A DNA stretch of 64,000 nt from Archilochus colubris (GCA_023079485.1 CM041083.1:169405400-169469399), one strand, 5' to 3'; positions 12,401 to 27,400 are shown, numbered from the stretch's first letter. Made by a program: numbers and translations. Notes: generated by a model not told the origin, from the letters alone.

Positions 12401-15400
12401 GCTTGGAGCAGGAACACAATTAAAACCATCAGGCATTCTACAAAATCTAAGGGTTGTTTGTCGGAGAGATAGGGATGAAATTTGCACAGTAGTGGCTACA
12501 ACCTAAACATCTTTGCATATTCATGAAGATGAAACTCATGCACATTTTTCTGTTTCCTAGCTTAATTCCACTCACATTATGGTTAAATGGCCTATTAATA
12601 TCATCTACAGCAACTAGAAACACTAATTTTTGTACTTGTAAAGATGCAGAATTATGCTTGCATTATAAAAATGTAGGAATGAATGCACAAAAAATCAGTT
12701 AAAACAGTGGGCAAGTAATACAAATATAATGGAATATGGCTGTGGATTTTTTAAATTTATACTGTGTTATAAACATGTTGTGTTAATGTAAGTTGTAATA
12801 TTCTTTTCATTATTACTCTGATAATCTGAATTTAATCTAAGTTTCTTTTGGCCAAAATTGGTGTATAAGTAACTATAATGACAAATAAAAGTTAATCTTA
12901 ATTGGAGAGGCAATTTTTAAGAGAGGACAGTCTGAAAAATAGATCAGTTTGCAAGTTCTCTTCATTCATCTACTTGTACCAAACAGCAGCATGGTTCAGG
13001 AGGCTCACTTGGGTTTTGCACTGTAATTGTTGGTCAGGTTGATTGCTTGTAAATATTTTTACCAAAGAGTTTCTGAAGAGAGGTCCTTAGCAGTTATTCT
13101 ATCAGGTCATGCTGATGCTTTCTTTTCTTTCTAGTAGATCTTAAAAGCAGAACTGTGTTCTTTGAGACAATGTACTTCTAGTGGTTTTCTCCCTTTTCTC
13201 AGGGTAGGAGAAATTGTTCTGGCATGAACAGTTTTTTCCTCAAATATCTTCATCTTTTTTTCTGGATAGGTATCTGCCTATCATAGACAATTGACATTAT
13301 GTTCTTTAGAAAAAATATAGATGCTTCAAAGATGTGTGATCTTAATGTCATGCTTTTTAGAAATAGTGCAGGGACTATACCTATTCTGGGAAATAACATA
13401 CATTTTAAAAAACATCTTGACCTTTATTATTTTCAGGGCTTATACTTTGCAATTTTTCTTTGTTTTTTAAGCTTAAATCGCTGTTGTTTTTACCCCTTGG
13501 ATGTTTCTTCACACCTTATTCCCCTTTCCTCTGTGTCTCACCTTTCTGCCTGTTCTGTCTCTTGTCCTCCTTTTCTGTACTCCCCAAATGTTTTATCCTG
13601 GATGTGTTAAGAGTCAGAGAGCATGAGGAAGAGCCATGGAAAGCAAATGCGGGATTCAGCTTTAGGATGTAATAAGAAATATGTGTATTCTATGTCTCAC
13701 ATTGGTGGAAACACCTCATGTGTAGTAATTCCCTCCAGAGGTCTTTACATTTAATTAGTCAGACACTGGCAAAATCCCCACCTGTATTGTGGAGCACACC
13801 CTGTAATGTCTTAGCCTCTTCCTATGAAAAATCCCCAGTGGTGCCTTGTGCCATCTGGCTGTAGTGGGAAGCACAGAGCAGTTGCAATTTCATAGGACAG
13901 GAATTTTTAAAAAACCCTAATAAACTTAATAAAACAATATTATTAAAATCCTGAAAACAATATCAAGGGAATTTTTTTTCAAGTAAAACTTGGCATGTTA
14001 TTTATCAAAAATGTCAGCGTAAGTGGAATACACAGCAATAGGTGGGATGCATGAGATGGTAAAAGAAGGACAGTAAAAGAAGGACCACAAAGATGCCCTG
14101 CACCACACTGTCTTGTAACAATGAATGTAGGTGCTCTCTCACTAATGGAGAGAACTGGTTCTAACTGGTCTAACCCTGGCTGTGTTTTCTCTGCAGTTTG
14201 CGGCTATTTCAGAAGTTTGACAACTTCAGGATTCTTGTGTGTGGTGGCGATGGAAGTGTGGGCTGGGTCTTGTCAGAAATTGATAAGCTCAGCTTGCACA
14301 AACAGGCAAGTGTGCATCCTTACTTTCCTTGGCTGTACTGTCTAGACTTAATTTCATATGCTGACTATTCCTAGACTTGGTTCTGTGTCATCTCCATAAT
14401 ACAGGCTCAAAAGTTAATGTTAAATAAAAATTTTCACTGGTGTATACAGGCTGGTTTTTATTTACAAGCTTTAGACATCAACTATATAGTTATTATTTGT
14501 TGCTTGAAATACCAAGCATTGTTATAGTTTGTACTTCTCACTTCTAGTTTTCAGTAGTAGATTTGCTCCTGTGTTGTGTTTCAGTGTCAGTTGGGAGTGT
14601 TACCCCTTGGTACTGGAAATGACCTCGCTCGTGTCCTTGGCTGGGGAGGTTCTTGTGATGATGATACACAACTTCCTCAGATTTTGGAGAAACTAGAACG
14701 AGCCAGCACGAAAATGTTGGACAGGTAAACCTAAAAGCACATATACATGATTTACCACACAATTCAAAGTGTATTTGTTTGGGTTTCTGATGGCCTAAAT
14801 CCATCTTACAGGCTTAGTCTTCAGTGGGTTTGGTTTTTATGGTGCAGATCAGAATCATGAGGGGAGTCAAGATAGAAATGGGGACAGCTCTTCAATGTCC
14901 TTTTTAAACTGGAAAGTCAGAAGGGAGAGCAGTTGATGAAGCTGGGACGTGTGTTGTTCAGAGGTGACCACAAGGTGACAGTTACTGCATGGAGCTGCAT
15001 AACTCCCAGATAGTTGCAAGCCTTAAGAAATTGTGTAGATTCAGCTCTGTTTTGCACAGTTTTGTGGACTCTGTGCATGCAATTAAATATTATTACAGGT
15101 AGCATCTTTATTCAGGAAACACCTGAGTTCTCTGTCCTTGGATGTGGGGAGAACTTGCATCGTACGCTTTCATCCTGAGGCTTCATCTGTGGACAAGATG
15201 CTGGGATAACTGGATCCTTGGCTTGATCCCTACTGTTTCTGCTTGAGGCATTTTCTTACTGAAAAACAAGACATCTTACCAGCCTCTTGTTTTCTGTAGT
15301 TTCCATCCATAAAACAAATGAATAAACCCCAATTTAAAAGCAAGAGAAGGTGATGGTCATGCGTGTTGTTCCAGTGAAGATGCAACACTCTTTTTGAGAA

Positions 15401-18400
15401 GAGTATTTTTTACTCTGTTCCTTTCTCTCATGGTTGTTTCTGTCCTTGCTCTAGGTACAAACACCTGAATGTCATCAAAGGGGATTTTATTTTAGGGAGT
15501 TTTTTTTATGAAATAGATGAAAAAATCCTTTTTTATTTTAAGCTTTTATGTACACTGCTTCATTTTTTTACAGCAAAGTATGTAGAGAAATGCCTATTAC
15601 TGATCCTTAGAAATAAAGGTTGACTTGAGCAGTCTGAAAGATTCAGAGGTTAAATTGTGTTTGCAGTTTTCTCTACAGAAACAAAAGCTCAGTTTCATTT
15701 TTAGATCTAATTTCAGTGGACTTGCTCCCAAGGCCATCTCTAGTGATTCCTTGTTCTTTTCAGCAGGCTTTGAAGGATCTTGCTTTTAGCAGTTTCAAAA
15801 TCACCTGTGCTGCAGAGCTCTGTCCTTTACCACTGGGGGGAAAATCCACATGTCAGTGGAGATACTTCATCTGCTGCTGTGTTCTCATGCCTGCCTCCCC
15901 TAGTTGAGATGAAAAGTTGTTTTTTCAGCTTTTTCTTTAGGAACATGTCTGTTTTCCATTAACTTCTGCACTTAGTTTGCACTAATTCTTTCATATTGTG
16001 AACGTTTCAATGAAAAATCTTTGTTGCGTGCATTTATTTTTTTTTTTCCTTACAAATTATTCTGTGGTGCAACAATGAATTTTCCTTTTGTTGATATGTT
16101 GAAGAAAAGATAAAATCTGGGAACATAAAATCTGTTATGTTTCTTTCAGATGGAGTATAATGTCATATGAACTGAAATTACCAGCAAAGCCTTCTCTTCT
16201 TCCTGTGACAGTAGAAGAGTCAGAGGAATGCCAGGTGAACTTTTACAGTTGTTTTCTCGTTTCATAGACTTAACTTTGAGTTTCTGGGATGACAATATTT
16301 AGAACTGAAGCACTTGTGGGAAAAAATAAAACATCACATGGTTTTGTGAACATGTAACTGAAGGAAGTTAAGAAGTGTTCATGGCATGAATCTCAAGTAG
16401 TTAGGGCTTCCTGTTCTGTACTGTTCACCAAAACTAAAAGAAGGTAATGAGCCTTCAGCAGAGCAGTCAGGAAAATTTCTTCCTGAAACATATATATTTT
16501 AATGGAATGTATTTTGAAATGCTTCTATATCTCATTTTACATAATATTTTAATAAGAATTCAATTTTATATTTTTGTGTAGTATAATAAGTTGGTTTTAT
16601 TCATACATGAGAATGTATTTCATATTATTTCATATAATTTTGTATATATTAGAATGAGTTAATGTTATTGCATAATAATAATAATTGTGCTACAACAGAT
16701 ATTTTAATACATATGTATATAGAAGCAAAATATTTGCTATCTTGAGTTTGGAATAAGCACTGAAAAAAACCAACATTTTGAAGGCAAGGGTTCTTTTCTG
16801 AAAGAAAGCAGCTTTTTGCAGCTTGACTTAGATCAGGTGATACCACCCAACTTTCTCTTTGTTCTTTCAGAGAGCTGGAAATCAGAAGTGGCCTCAAAGA
16901 AAAGCTTAGTCTGTCTTTCAGACCAGAGTTGTGCTTGTACTATCTGATGAGATTTTGATTTTGAGAGAGAGAGGGGGAAATGATTTAATCAAATTAATTG
17001 GCATGAAAAGTCTGACTAAAAATGGGAAAATAATATATTCCAAATAAAATTAATGCATAACAACTTTAGCTCAGAAGTACTTGAGAAGCAATAATTAATC
17101 AGCAGGTTCCTGAATAATTTAATAATTCAGGCTGTTTTAAAGTAGGTTATAATCTTTGATGGCTTGCTTGATATTGAAATGCAAAAAGGCTGGGGCTCTG
17201 CTGGCTGGAATTTTAAGAGAGTTGCTTTGCACAGAGCTCTGTTTCTAATATCAGCAGTGCAGACCAAGGCTTTGTCTTCTGAAAGTTTTCCAAAGTGACT
17301 TCGAATTTTCAAGTGTATCTTCATCTTGTAGAGGAAAAATAATATTCCGTTCTGTTGTAATTGCCTCTGACTTTGAAATTATGTTTAACCCCTCCTGAAA
17401 AAGGGAGGAGATGCTCACATAAAACTTCTTTCTGGGAGGAGGCTATTATTGCCTGCCATTACTCTGAGTTGGACAAAGCCATTTTCTTCTGAGTATCCTA
17501 TTCAGTCTCTGTATCACTGTTATTTGCATCTTTTATTGAGTGATGATATTTCAGAAAAAGAATAATCAGCCTTACAATAAATAAGATTACATATTCCATG
17601 CTTTCTTTTTTCATTTTCCTCCAGTTTTAGGAGATGTATTTTGTTTGGTTCCAGAAATCTTAAAACTGATGTTTGAACAACACTAGTTTATTCTTACAGA
17701 TCAGATGGTTATATCTTGGTTTTTTCCCTTGAAATGAAAACTGATTTACAATCAGGTTTCTACAACTAAGACTGGGTTTTAGGAGGAAAAAAGGGTGATA
17801 TATCTGCCTGCTCCAGATCAAGGGCAAAAACAGACCAGACGATTTTAAAGGATTCTTAAAGGGTAGTCATCAAAAAATTACAAAACTGGATTTATGTTTA
17901 ACATTGGACTTGGAATTTGGTTAGAATTTTGTTTTAAAAACTGAGGTCTTGTTCTGTATCAATTTTGAGACGGGACATAGTTTGCACGAATGCATCTCTG
18001 ATCCATGCCAAATATTTGCCTGAATATTTTAGAATTTACAATTCTTCACAATTTACACATTCATTCTCCCAAAGAGTCTCGTAAAGACTAAGATCTGAAT
18101 AGCTTGATCCTTAAGGCCTGGTTTTGATAACATTATACAGTTCAGCTGCTTTTGTCAGTAAGGTTCCTTTGTGAATAAGATCCCATCTGACAGTAAAAAA
18201 AAAATAATTCAGGATTATAACTGCAAACTTTTGATTTGTTCTCAGTTGAGCAGTTTAGTTTGAGGGACACTTTGCTTTTTTTTTTTTTTTCCTTTAAATA
18301 AAAGATATTAGATAATAATTTAGGTTGTCATATATCTAAAAAGAAGGTAGATTTTTCCTGCCTCATGGCCTATTTTTAGCCTAGAAATAACTTACTGTTT

Positions 18401-21400
18401 TCTCTCCAGGGCAAAAAGAGCTGTGAATTAAATGTTGCTTCGAACATTAAAAATCTGGCACACAAAATACAGTATGCAGGTAGAATCTGCACTGCCAGCT
18501 ACTTGGACTTTCTTAGATCTGAAATGAAAACCCTGCTAGTTTTTGAGACGTTTTCATTCATTGCTTGGGGTTAAACTGCTGAAGCATGTGGAAAGCGAAG
18601 TCATCTTTCTCTCTGCTTTCAGATATCTGCGTATGAGGACTCAGTTGCTGCTCATCTTGCAAAAATTCTCAATTCAGATCAGCACTCAGTTGTCATTGCA
18701 TCTGCCAAGTGAGTTGATCAATTTAGTGTAAGATGTAAGGGATAAATCCCTTGTGTAACATCATCACCACAATAACTGCCTGTCAAAGCCTGGCTTTCTT
18801 ATGTCTGGCCTGACTGGCTTGGCTTAATATATTTTGATTTATGTCTCTTAGAGTGGATGGTTTTTTTTCTGAAAATTATTTATATGGTACAGTTATAATG
18901 GGTAGCTCACACACATCAAACATTTTAAAAAAAAAATCCTATAATATTAAGTTATTTTAAATCACTTCAAATCATTGTACAGCTTAAATGTGAAACTTAA
19001 CGTTATTATGCAAATATGTAATCTACTTCAAATTATATTTCTTAATTTTTTTAATGCATATGCATGTCATTATTGAGACAAACAACTTCATCAGTGTGAA
19101 AGCAAACATCAGGATAGGTAACTTTGTCCTAGCTCTGTCTGTATCAATTCAATAAATAATTGTCTCAGACAAGTTTGTTTTTCCCCAAACTGAAACATTT
19201 AAGGAGAGAGGTTTACTTAGCAAATCATGGACATAAAATAAGAAGTACCCTGTGTATAAATTCTTTGTGAAAAAAAAGATTTTTTAATTTTGTGGTATGC
19301 AAAAGTTCTTTTTTTTTTTTACTTTTCTTCTAAAAGAAAGTTAATAAAATTTAATTTTTAAAGCATACATAGCACATGTTGAAAATTAGCTGCAAATTCT
19401 CAATTGAGTCTAAATAAGAGACTTAGACACAAGGGAGGAAGAGTTTTTTTTTCAAGGCTTATTGCTTGAATTTTGCAAGCTATGGAAAAGACTATCATGT
19501 GTTTTGCAAGTATGATCACAGAGTTCAGTTTCCAACAGGAATGATATGTAGCAGTATGTATATAAATACATTGCTGTAAGAATTTAATAGGCAAAAGATA
19601 CCTGTTTTATTTCTCCCCTCTTCTTTTTTTATCTGAAGAATATTATGTGAAACTGTAAAGGACTTTGTTGCCAAAATAGGGAAGACTTACGAAAAACCAA
19701 TGGAAAATGCAGAGGAAGCTGATGCCATGGCCATTAAAGTAAGGCTACTAATTATATTCTGGTTTAAAGTTGTGGGTTTGTGTTATAGCTCATAGGTTTT
19801 TCATTTTTAAACCTCTACAGGATGCCCAGCTTGGCTTCTCTTTCAACCATGACTCTCAAATTCTTCTCTCCGTAGTGTATAGATCAGTTATTGCTGAACT
19901 ATCTTTCAGCTCTAAGATCTGTATAAACTTTGTTTACACTTTTTTTGCTTCAGAAAAGATAAAGTAGCTGGTAACATACATGGAGATAAATGGAAATATT
20001 CTGCATCAGGAGTTACACTTTTCTCTGAAAGGAATAAAGTTAGCTACAGGAAAACAACGGGATAATGAAGAGGGAGTATGTTTGGAGAACAAAGGGAAGA
20101 GAGACTGCATTCTTAAAAATAATGATTTAAGCTGCAAATTGCAGAGACTGTGCTGCAAAAACATTGGAAAGAAACCCCAGAAGGATTTGGTATGAGGCAC
20201 AAAATTAACATGGGCTGAAAAGAAGAAAACAAAAATCACTAACAACCTCAGAGTCAGAAAATGTACTTGCAAAATGGCAATTTGTGGTTCACGTTCCTAT
20301 TTGGTGGACATTTTAGAAAATGAATTTTTCTTTTTAACTATTCCAAGGCCAGACAATGTCAGTTTCCCTAAGCACAGAAAATCACCTCTTTTCCAGTGTT
20401 CTTATGAGACAACTGCTCAGTTAGGCATAGAGGTGTCTGACAGTGTTTGGTCCTGGCTTGAGCTCCTCTGCTCTATCACAACTCCATGTCCCCATGGATT
20501 ATCTCTCCAAATCGTGGTACTGAGCACCTGCAATCTCTTGCAGATCCATGGTATGGGCAAATCAGTGCTTGTTCTCTGTGCTGCAGGCCATCAGGAAAGG
20601 TGTAAGATCTTATCTGTACCCTAGTTATGTAGCAGGCTGAGTTTAGCATGATGTGTTATTTTAGTTTGAGTGTTGGGGGAGTTGTTATAATTGTTCTAAT
20701 CTGATTGGGTATCACAGGGTATGTCTGCAAGAAAATAATGCAGATTTACTCATAATCTGATATTACAAAATGTTGAATTTAGGTCTGGATCTTACCTGAG
20801 CAATTACATAGAAACTTAAGAGATTGATTATTTTAAATATAATCTGGTACTTAATTACCTGTGAGTGATCACTGGGGTTTTTTTGTGTGTGTGTGTTTGT
20901 ATTTTGCTCCTCTCTTAGTGCTCTGAATTAAATGAGAAGCTAGACCTATTGCTCCAGGCTCTTCACACAGAAGCTCAGGCTGCTCCCATTCTCCCAGACA
21001 TCACACCCCCCATTGTGGAAGAAGAAGGAGAGGAGTTTTCCAGTGAAGAATCCTTGTCTGAAAGTAAAGAGCAATTAGTGGAGGAGTGTGTCTCCAAGTC
21101 TTCCACCCAGAAACTCTTCAAACCAAGGGAACAGTTAATGCTCCGGGCAAACAGCTTGAAGAAGGCTGTGAGGCAGATCATTGAACAAGCAGAAAAAGGT
21201 GCACATGGGCATCATTTTAATCCCTATGATAGAACAATTTAAAATATTTTTTAAACTGGGATACATTTTCATTATTAAAGGATGATTTCTACATTCTTGC
21301 ATAGATAAGGTTATGTGCTTGTTGCAAGAAAAGAAATGCAGCTTCTTGGATGCTTATGGCTGTCTGATGTATGAATACATATGTATGCATGTGTGTGAAC

Positions 21401-24400
21401 TTATAAAAGTGTGCTTCTTTTGTAGCTATTATCCTCCACAAAATGAAAAGTTCTGACAGCAAATCTTTATTGATGAGCAAAAGATTGCTACACTCTTTTC
21501 CACTGAATTGGAAATAGAAATCTTTTGTTTCTACTTTTAAACTTAAAGCTACAGGAAAAAAAAAGAAAAGCTGATTTTCCACGTCTGCGTTTTTTCTTTA
21601 CAAATCTTGACACTTTGTCTTTTTTTTTGTTTGGTTTGGTTTGGTTTGTATAAACAGTTGTGGATGAGCAGAATGCTCATAGTGAAGAACAAGTGAACCA
21701 GTCTCCGGTAGAATTTAGCAAAGAATTGGATGAATCCAAAGAAGAGGAAAAAGAGGAAGATACAAAGGACCTTGAGTCCCCATCAAGTGAGTAAATCAGA
21801 AAGGAAAGGATTTAAAATTATGCAGTCTCCTTATAGTTGCATTATGGAGCATATTTGGCTCCATAATTAAAAATGCTAGCATCCTGTTTCACTGTTTCTC
21901 TTCATTTGCCTCTCTCCTTTTCCCCTGGTTATAGGAATCATTGCTTGTTGGTTGTACAGTTTGAGCAGGAGCTCACAGAGGATGCTGGCCCTTTGAATGA
22001 CCCCATCCTACTGCTGCAAATATATAATAAAATAAAAGCATACACATATGTGTATCCAAGTGTAGAAAGATATATAAACTCCTTGTTTCTTGGCGATACA
22101 GTTTCTGCCTTTATTGGGAAGCTGTGTTATTCTTCCTACATCTGATATGTGTGAAACAGAGTGGATATTAGTGCTGCCAGTGGAAGATAGGTGCTCAGGG
22201 ATAAAGCATGAAACATGAATTCAATTATCTGCAAGGAAACATCAGTTTTACTCATTAGGGCTCTGTTGTTTTTTGTCAGAGCCTGAACAGCAAAAGTTTA
22301 TCTTGACTGCAATTATCCCCATGAGTTTTATCTGTCAAATAAAGACCAGCTGCTCTGTTGATTTTCCTATTTAATGTAACTGCCTTGTTCCCAAGTACAG
22401 AGGGAACAGAATGTATGAACAGCACTGTGAATTTTTCAGTAACATTATGAAAAATTAATGTTAAGTTTCTTCTGAATATTATATTTTACCCTCCAAGGAT
22501 CTTCCTGGTTATTTTATGAATATTTGTCCATATGTTAATTACCCTTTCCTAAATATTTAATAACTCTTGTGAGATATCACTTGCAGGTTTTATTTCTTTT
22601 TATTTTTCAACTTTATATTGCAGTATTTTGTTGTGCACAGATAACAGGTCATTGTGTTGTGTTGTTGCCATACAATACTGTAGCTTTTTATGATAATTTC
22701 TAAGGCTGTTTTACAGATGTTAAAATCAGAAGGACCTGGTAGTCCACGTGGTCAGACTTTTCATATTAAACAGTCCAGAAAATTTCACCCACTTACCTCT
22801 TTCCTGCATCTAAGAATTTCTGATTGACTTAAGCAATACAAGAAATACAAGAAAGTGAAGAATTTGCTAATTCATTGTCTGTTCCATGACAGATTATTGT
22901 CACCTAAAACCAAAAAAAAAAAAAGTGAATACCCAAATCCTGTCCAGAATTGATTTGGACACATTTTCTAAACCCTGGTTCTTGTTATTACCTTTGTCTC
23001 TAGATTTTCCCACTGCATTTTCTTTCTATTAATGTCTTCATGTAGTACATCCACATTACTCAGGAATTTCCTTGGCCTATGGGTTATAATAGGTAGCTGT
23101 ATTAAAACTTATAAATAATAGTGAACTATTATTTCACTATAGTGAAAATATAGGTAAATTCATAAATAAATATGCATTGGATAGAAGTTTAAATTTGTAT
23201 TAATTCTCTAGCACATCCATCAGATGGTTAATAGAACATAAAGTACTATTGCATTTTAAGGTGGATATAATTCAGCTTTTCCTACTGGCTTGAACTGTAA
23301 GTTGAGAACATTTGTCACAATTATAACAGATGAAATAAATGCTTTTGAAATATTTGGGGGGCTGTAAAAACTGTGTATTTGGTAATACCATTAGAGGTCT
23401 ACTTAATGCTCTTACTTTAATACTTCTGCACAGGTAAAACAGCACCAAGATCTCCGGATCGACGTACCAGCCGAGGTGTCCATTCTCAGGCAGGCTCCTT
23501 CTCTGCTCCAGCTTTGGCTGCAAGCAAGGAAAATCTCCCAGTGCTTAACACTAGGATTATCTGCCCAGGTAACTGTGATTTATAAAGCCACTGTTACTTA
23601 CACTAACACTTTCTGTTCCCTTGCTTGCTGTCAAATAATTTTTACTTCATACCAGAGGCCCTGAATTTGTTCAAACTGACACAGACATCTTTGTGTTGAA
23701 TCATATAATAGGAAATGCAGAATAATGTAGCAGATTCTCAGTTGTTTGGCATTACACTAGCATAGCAGAAGGGTTACATTTGATTCTGGAGAATGAAGAA
23801 ATGAGATTCAGGATCTTCTATTCATAGAACTACAGGGTGGTTTGGGTTGGAAAGGACCTCTAAAGATTATCTCGTTTGACCTCTGCCATGGGCTGGGGCA
23901 TCCTTCAGGAGATCAGGTTGACCAAAGACCTATCCAGTGTGACTTTGAACACTTGCAATTATTAACCACAAATTCTCTGGGCAACCTTTTTGCAGTCTCA
24001 CCTCATCATAAAAAAATTTCTTCCTTATGTCCAATCTAATCCTGCCATCTTTCAGTTCAAAACTGTTGCCTCTTGTCCTGTCACCACAGGCCCAAATGAA
24101 AAGTCTCTCTCCATCCTTCTTATAAGCACCTTCTATATATTGAAAGGCCACAATAAGGTCTCCCCAGAGACTTCTCTTCTCCAGGCTGAACAAGCCCAAC
24201 TCTCTCAGATAGTCTTCATAGGAGAGGTGCTCCTATGGTCATCTTTGTGGTCCTCCTCTGGACTCACTCCAACAGCTCCATGTCCTTCTTGTGCTGGGGG
24301 CTCCAGAACTGGACACAGTACTCCAGGTGGGGTCTCATGAGAATTGAGTAGAGAGGGAAAATCTCTTTGGCTTTCTGGGCTGCAAACTCTCATTGCTGGC

Positions 24401-27400
24401 TCATGTTAAGCTTCTCATCCCCAAGTCCTTCTATTGTTCATTCTAATCAGTGGAGGCTATGAAGGGGCTTCAAAGCAGAGCCATGTAAAGTTCAGCCCTC
24501 TAAATAAGAAGAGTCTGTAGATAGCTCTCAGGGAATGAGTAACTGAAACTACAAAGCTGCAGTGCAGTAAAAGCATTTTAAAAAAAAGTCTTTTCTTATC
24601 CAAATGCGGTTAATACTAGGGAGCACCAGTAAAACACCATTATAATTAACTTCATAGTAATGAGCTTACATTTTTCTTTGTCAATTTAAGTGAAAGATAT
24701 TAGAAAGTACTTTTTTTACATGTATTACACAGTGGTTTGTAAAGTGACTTTGATAATAGTCAAGTTAGTCATGGAAAGGCTTTCACAAATTAAGTTAAAC
24801 TATGAGGCTTCCAGTTGTAAAAAAGGTGGGAGTATTCCTTAGGAATATTTTCAAAGCAGCATATAATTATAGAATAATTAGGGTTGGACATGACCTCTAA
24901 AGTCACCTAGTCCAACCCTCCTGCAGTAATCAGGGACACCCTCAAATAGATCAGGTTGCTCAGAGCCTCGTCAAGCCTCACTTTGAGTATCTCCAGGGAT
25001 GAGGCCTCAACTACCTCCCTGGGCAACCTGTTCCATTTTTCCAATTCTTACCTCAAGGTAAAGAATTTTTTCCTAAAATCTAATCTAAATCTATTTTTCT
25101 CTAATTTAAAGCCATTTCCCCTTGTTCTGTCACTACAGGCCCTTGCAAACAGTCCATCTCCAAACACCCTGTAGGCCCCTTCAGACACTGGAAGGTCACT
25201 ATTAGGTCTCCTTGGATCATTCTTTTCTCCAGGCTGAACAACCCCAGCTCCCTCAGCCTTTCTTTATATGAGAGGTGTTCCAGCCCCCTGATCACTGTCA
25301 TAACCTTGCTCTGGATCTGCTCCATCAGGTCCATGTCCCTCCTGTATTGAGGGCTCCGGAGCTGGGTGCAATACTCCAGGTGACATCTTACAGAGCAAAG
25401 TGGCAGAATCATCTCTCTCAGATTGCTGGCCATGCTTCTTTTGATACAGCCCAGGATGCAATTGGCCTTCTGGGCTGCAGCCACACACTGCTGGCTCATG
25501 TCCAGCTTTTTGTCCACCAAGACCCCCAAGTCCTTTCCTGCAGGGCTGCTTTCTAAAACCTCATCCCCAAGCATGTACTGATAGTGTGGATTGTTCTGAC
25601 CCAGGTGCAGGACCCTGCACTTGGTCTTGCTAAACCTCATGAGGTTCACCTGGGCCCACATCTCATGAAAGGAAAGAACCAAAGGAACAAAATAAAATCA
25701 TGTTCTGTTTGAAGATGAATTTTTAATTAAATAAAAACCTCTAGTATTCGTTTGAGAACGTTAGGTCGCTCAGTTGGTTACTATGCCAGCCAGTGAGGTT
25801 TAGCCTGAAATCCTAAGTTTTTTTTTTTTGTTTTCTTTCTCAATGGTGTGATACCTGGAAAGTCAGACACTGCACTGCAGCATAGCTGCCTGCCTGCTCA
25901 AGAGAGCCAGTACCTGGAAAGATAACCAATATAGGTAAAAACTGAGATAGAAACACAGTAGTTTCCTACATGGATTGAACGGACATTTTGTCTCTCAGTA
26001 TGTGGCTTATATTATGACAAATATATGTTTCTCTGTTTATCAAATACAAACTGGTTTGTTGTTATTATTTTCTTGTTTTTAATCAGGTTTGAGGGCTGGT
26101 CTAGCTGCTTCTATTGCAGGAAGTTCAATTATTAGCAAAATGTTGCTAGCAAACATCGATCCATTCGGTGCTACACCGTTTATTGACCCGGATCCAGATT
26201 CACTGTAAGAAACTACTTTTTTTTTTTCCAAATATACTTTTTACTTTAGTTTCCTCTTTTCTTAAGCTGTTTTTTAAACTTTTTTGATACTTTTTTTTTC
26301 ACTAAGAAATTCTGGTTTTGTGTTATTTGGCAGTAGACCTTGAGGTCTTAAAACAGGTTGAATATTGTCATTTTAGTTACGAGTATTGCAGAATGGTCTT
26401 GCAACAGTAAGAATTAATGAGAAATATTTGCTCACTTATCCCTTGCCCACCACCTCTGAGAGGAGGAGGCCAGCAGACCTTCAGAGCTGGGTTTTCCTGC
26501 CTAAACTGCCAGTCTGAACACAAGTTGAATCACCAAGATGTTGAAGCAGCTCTGGGCAGTCCCTAGGAGGATGACGAAGAGTGTCCCCCTAGAGACTGGA
26601 CCAATGAGGTGGAAATTCTGTGTCCTAAGGTCTATCCACCTCTCAGAACTGGGTATAGCATTAGCAGAGACCTACAGTGATATCTGGGATGTGGGCTGTG
26701 GATCCCCTCAACCAAAGCACTGCCAAACATATTCATATTCCACTGTTATTTTTGGTTTGTAGTTCTGGATGGGGCTGTGGTACTGTTTCTTCTTTTCCCT
26801 TCAAAAAGTAACTTGTGCATGCAAAGGAGCTATCAGCTGATCTGTCTTTTTTACTGCTCTTGGGTTTCCTGAGGAGATTCAGAGGAAGCAGCTTTTGAGG
26901 TCTTTTTGTTGATATATCTGTTCTGAGACCAGCCACAGTCTTTGTCAAAGCTTTGTGTATCCAGGAGCTGCACAAATGAACACCTAATTATCTCTTTTCC
27001 TCTAACAGGGAGGGATATTCAGAAAAATGTGTCATGAACAACTACTTTGGAATTGGGTTAGATGCAAAAATTTCCCTAGAATTTAATAACAAGCGAGAAG
27101 AGCACCCTGAAAAGTGCAGGTAATATAATTTTCAGAGCCATTTATTGCCTTTATTTTTTCTCCTTTACCTCTTTATTTGAATTTCTTAACATTCTCCTCA
27201 TTCTGCAAGTACAAGACATAATAATACTTGAATTTCAATATGTGAATCTTGTTTTATCTGTTTTCAGAAGTCGGACCAAAAACATGATGTGGTATGGAGT
27301 TCTTGGCACAAAAGAGCTACTGCAGAGAACATACAAGAATTTGGAACAAAAAGTTCAACTTGAGGTAAATTTTATTTATGGGCAGAATGAGTGTTTTTGC

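Noticed and set aside
11804..14196. Open frames at 13299 and 13460 in the intron between the first two catalytic exons
   Set aside because: They are pyrimidine-rich with no family resemblance, and the DGKH frame joins across them without a gap.
17109..17131. Palindrome-like CCTGAAT ... ATTCAGG in an intron
   Set aside because: Arms are only 7 bp around AT-rich spacer; expected by chance in a 64 kb AT-rich window.
25101..25682. 193-residue minus-strand open frame
   Set aside because: CR1 reverse transcriptase C terminus ([16 protein letters not shown]), not a host gene.
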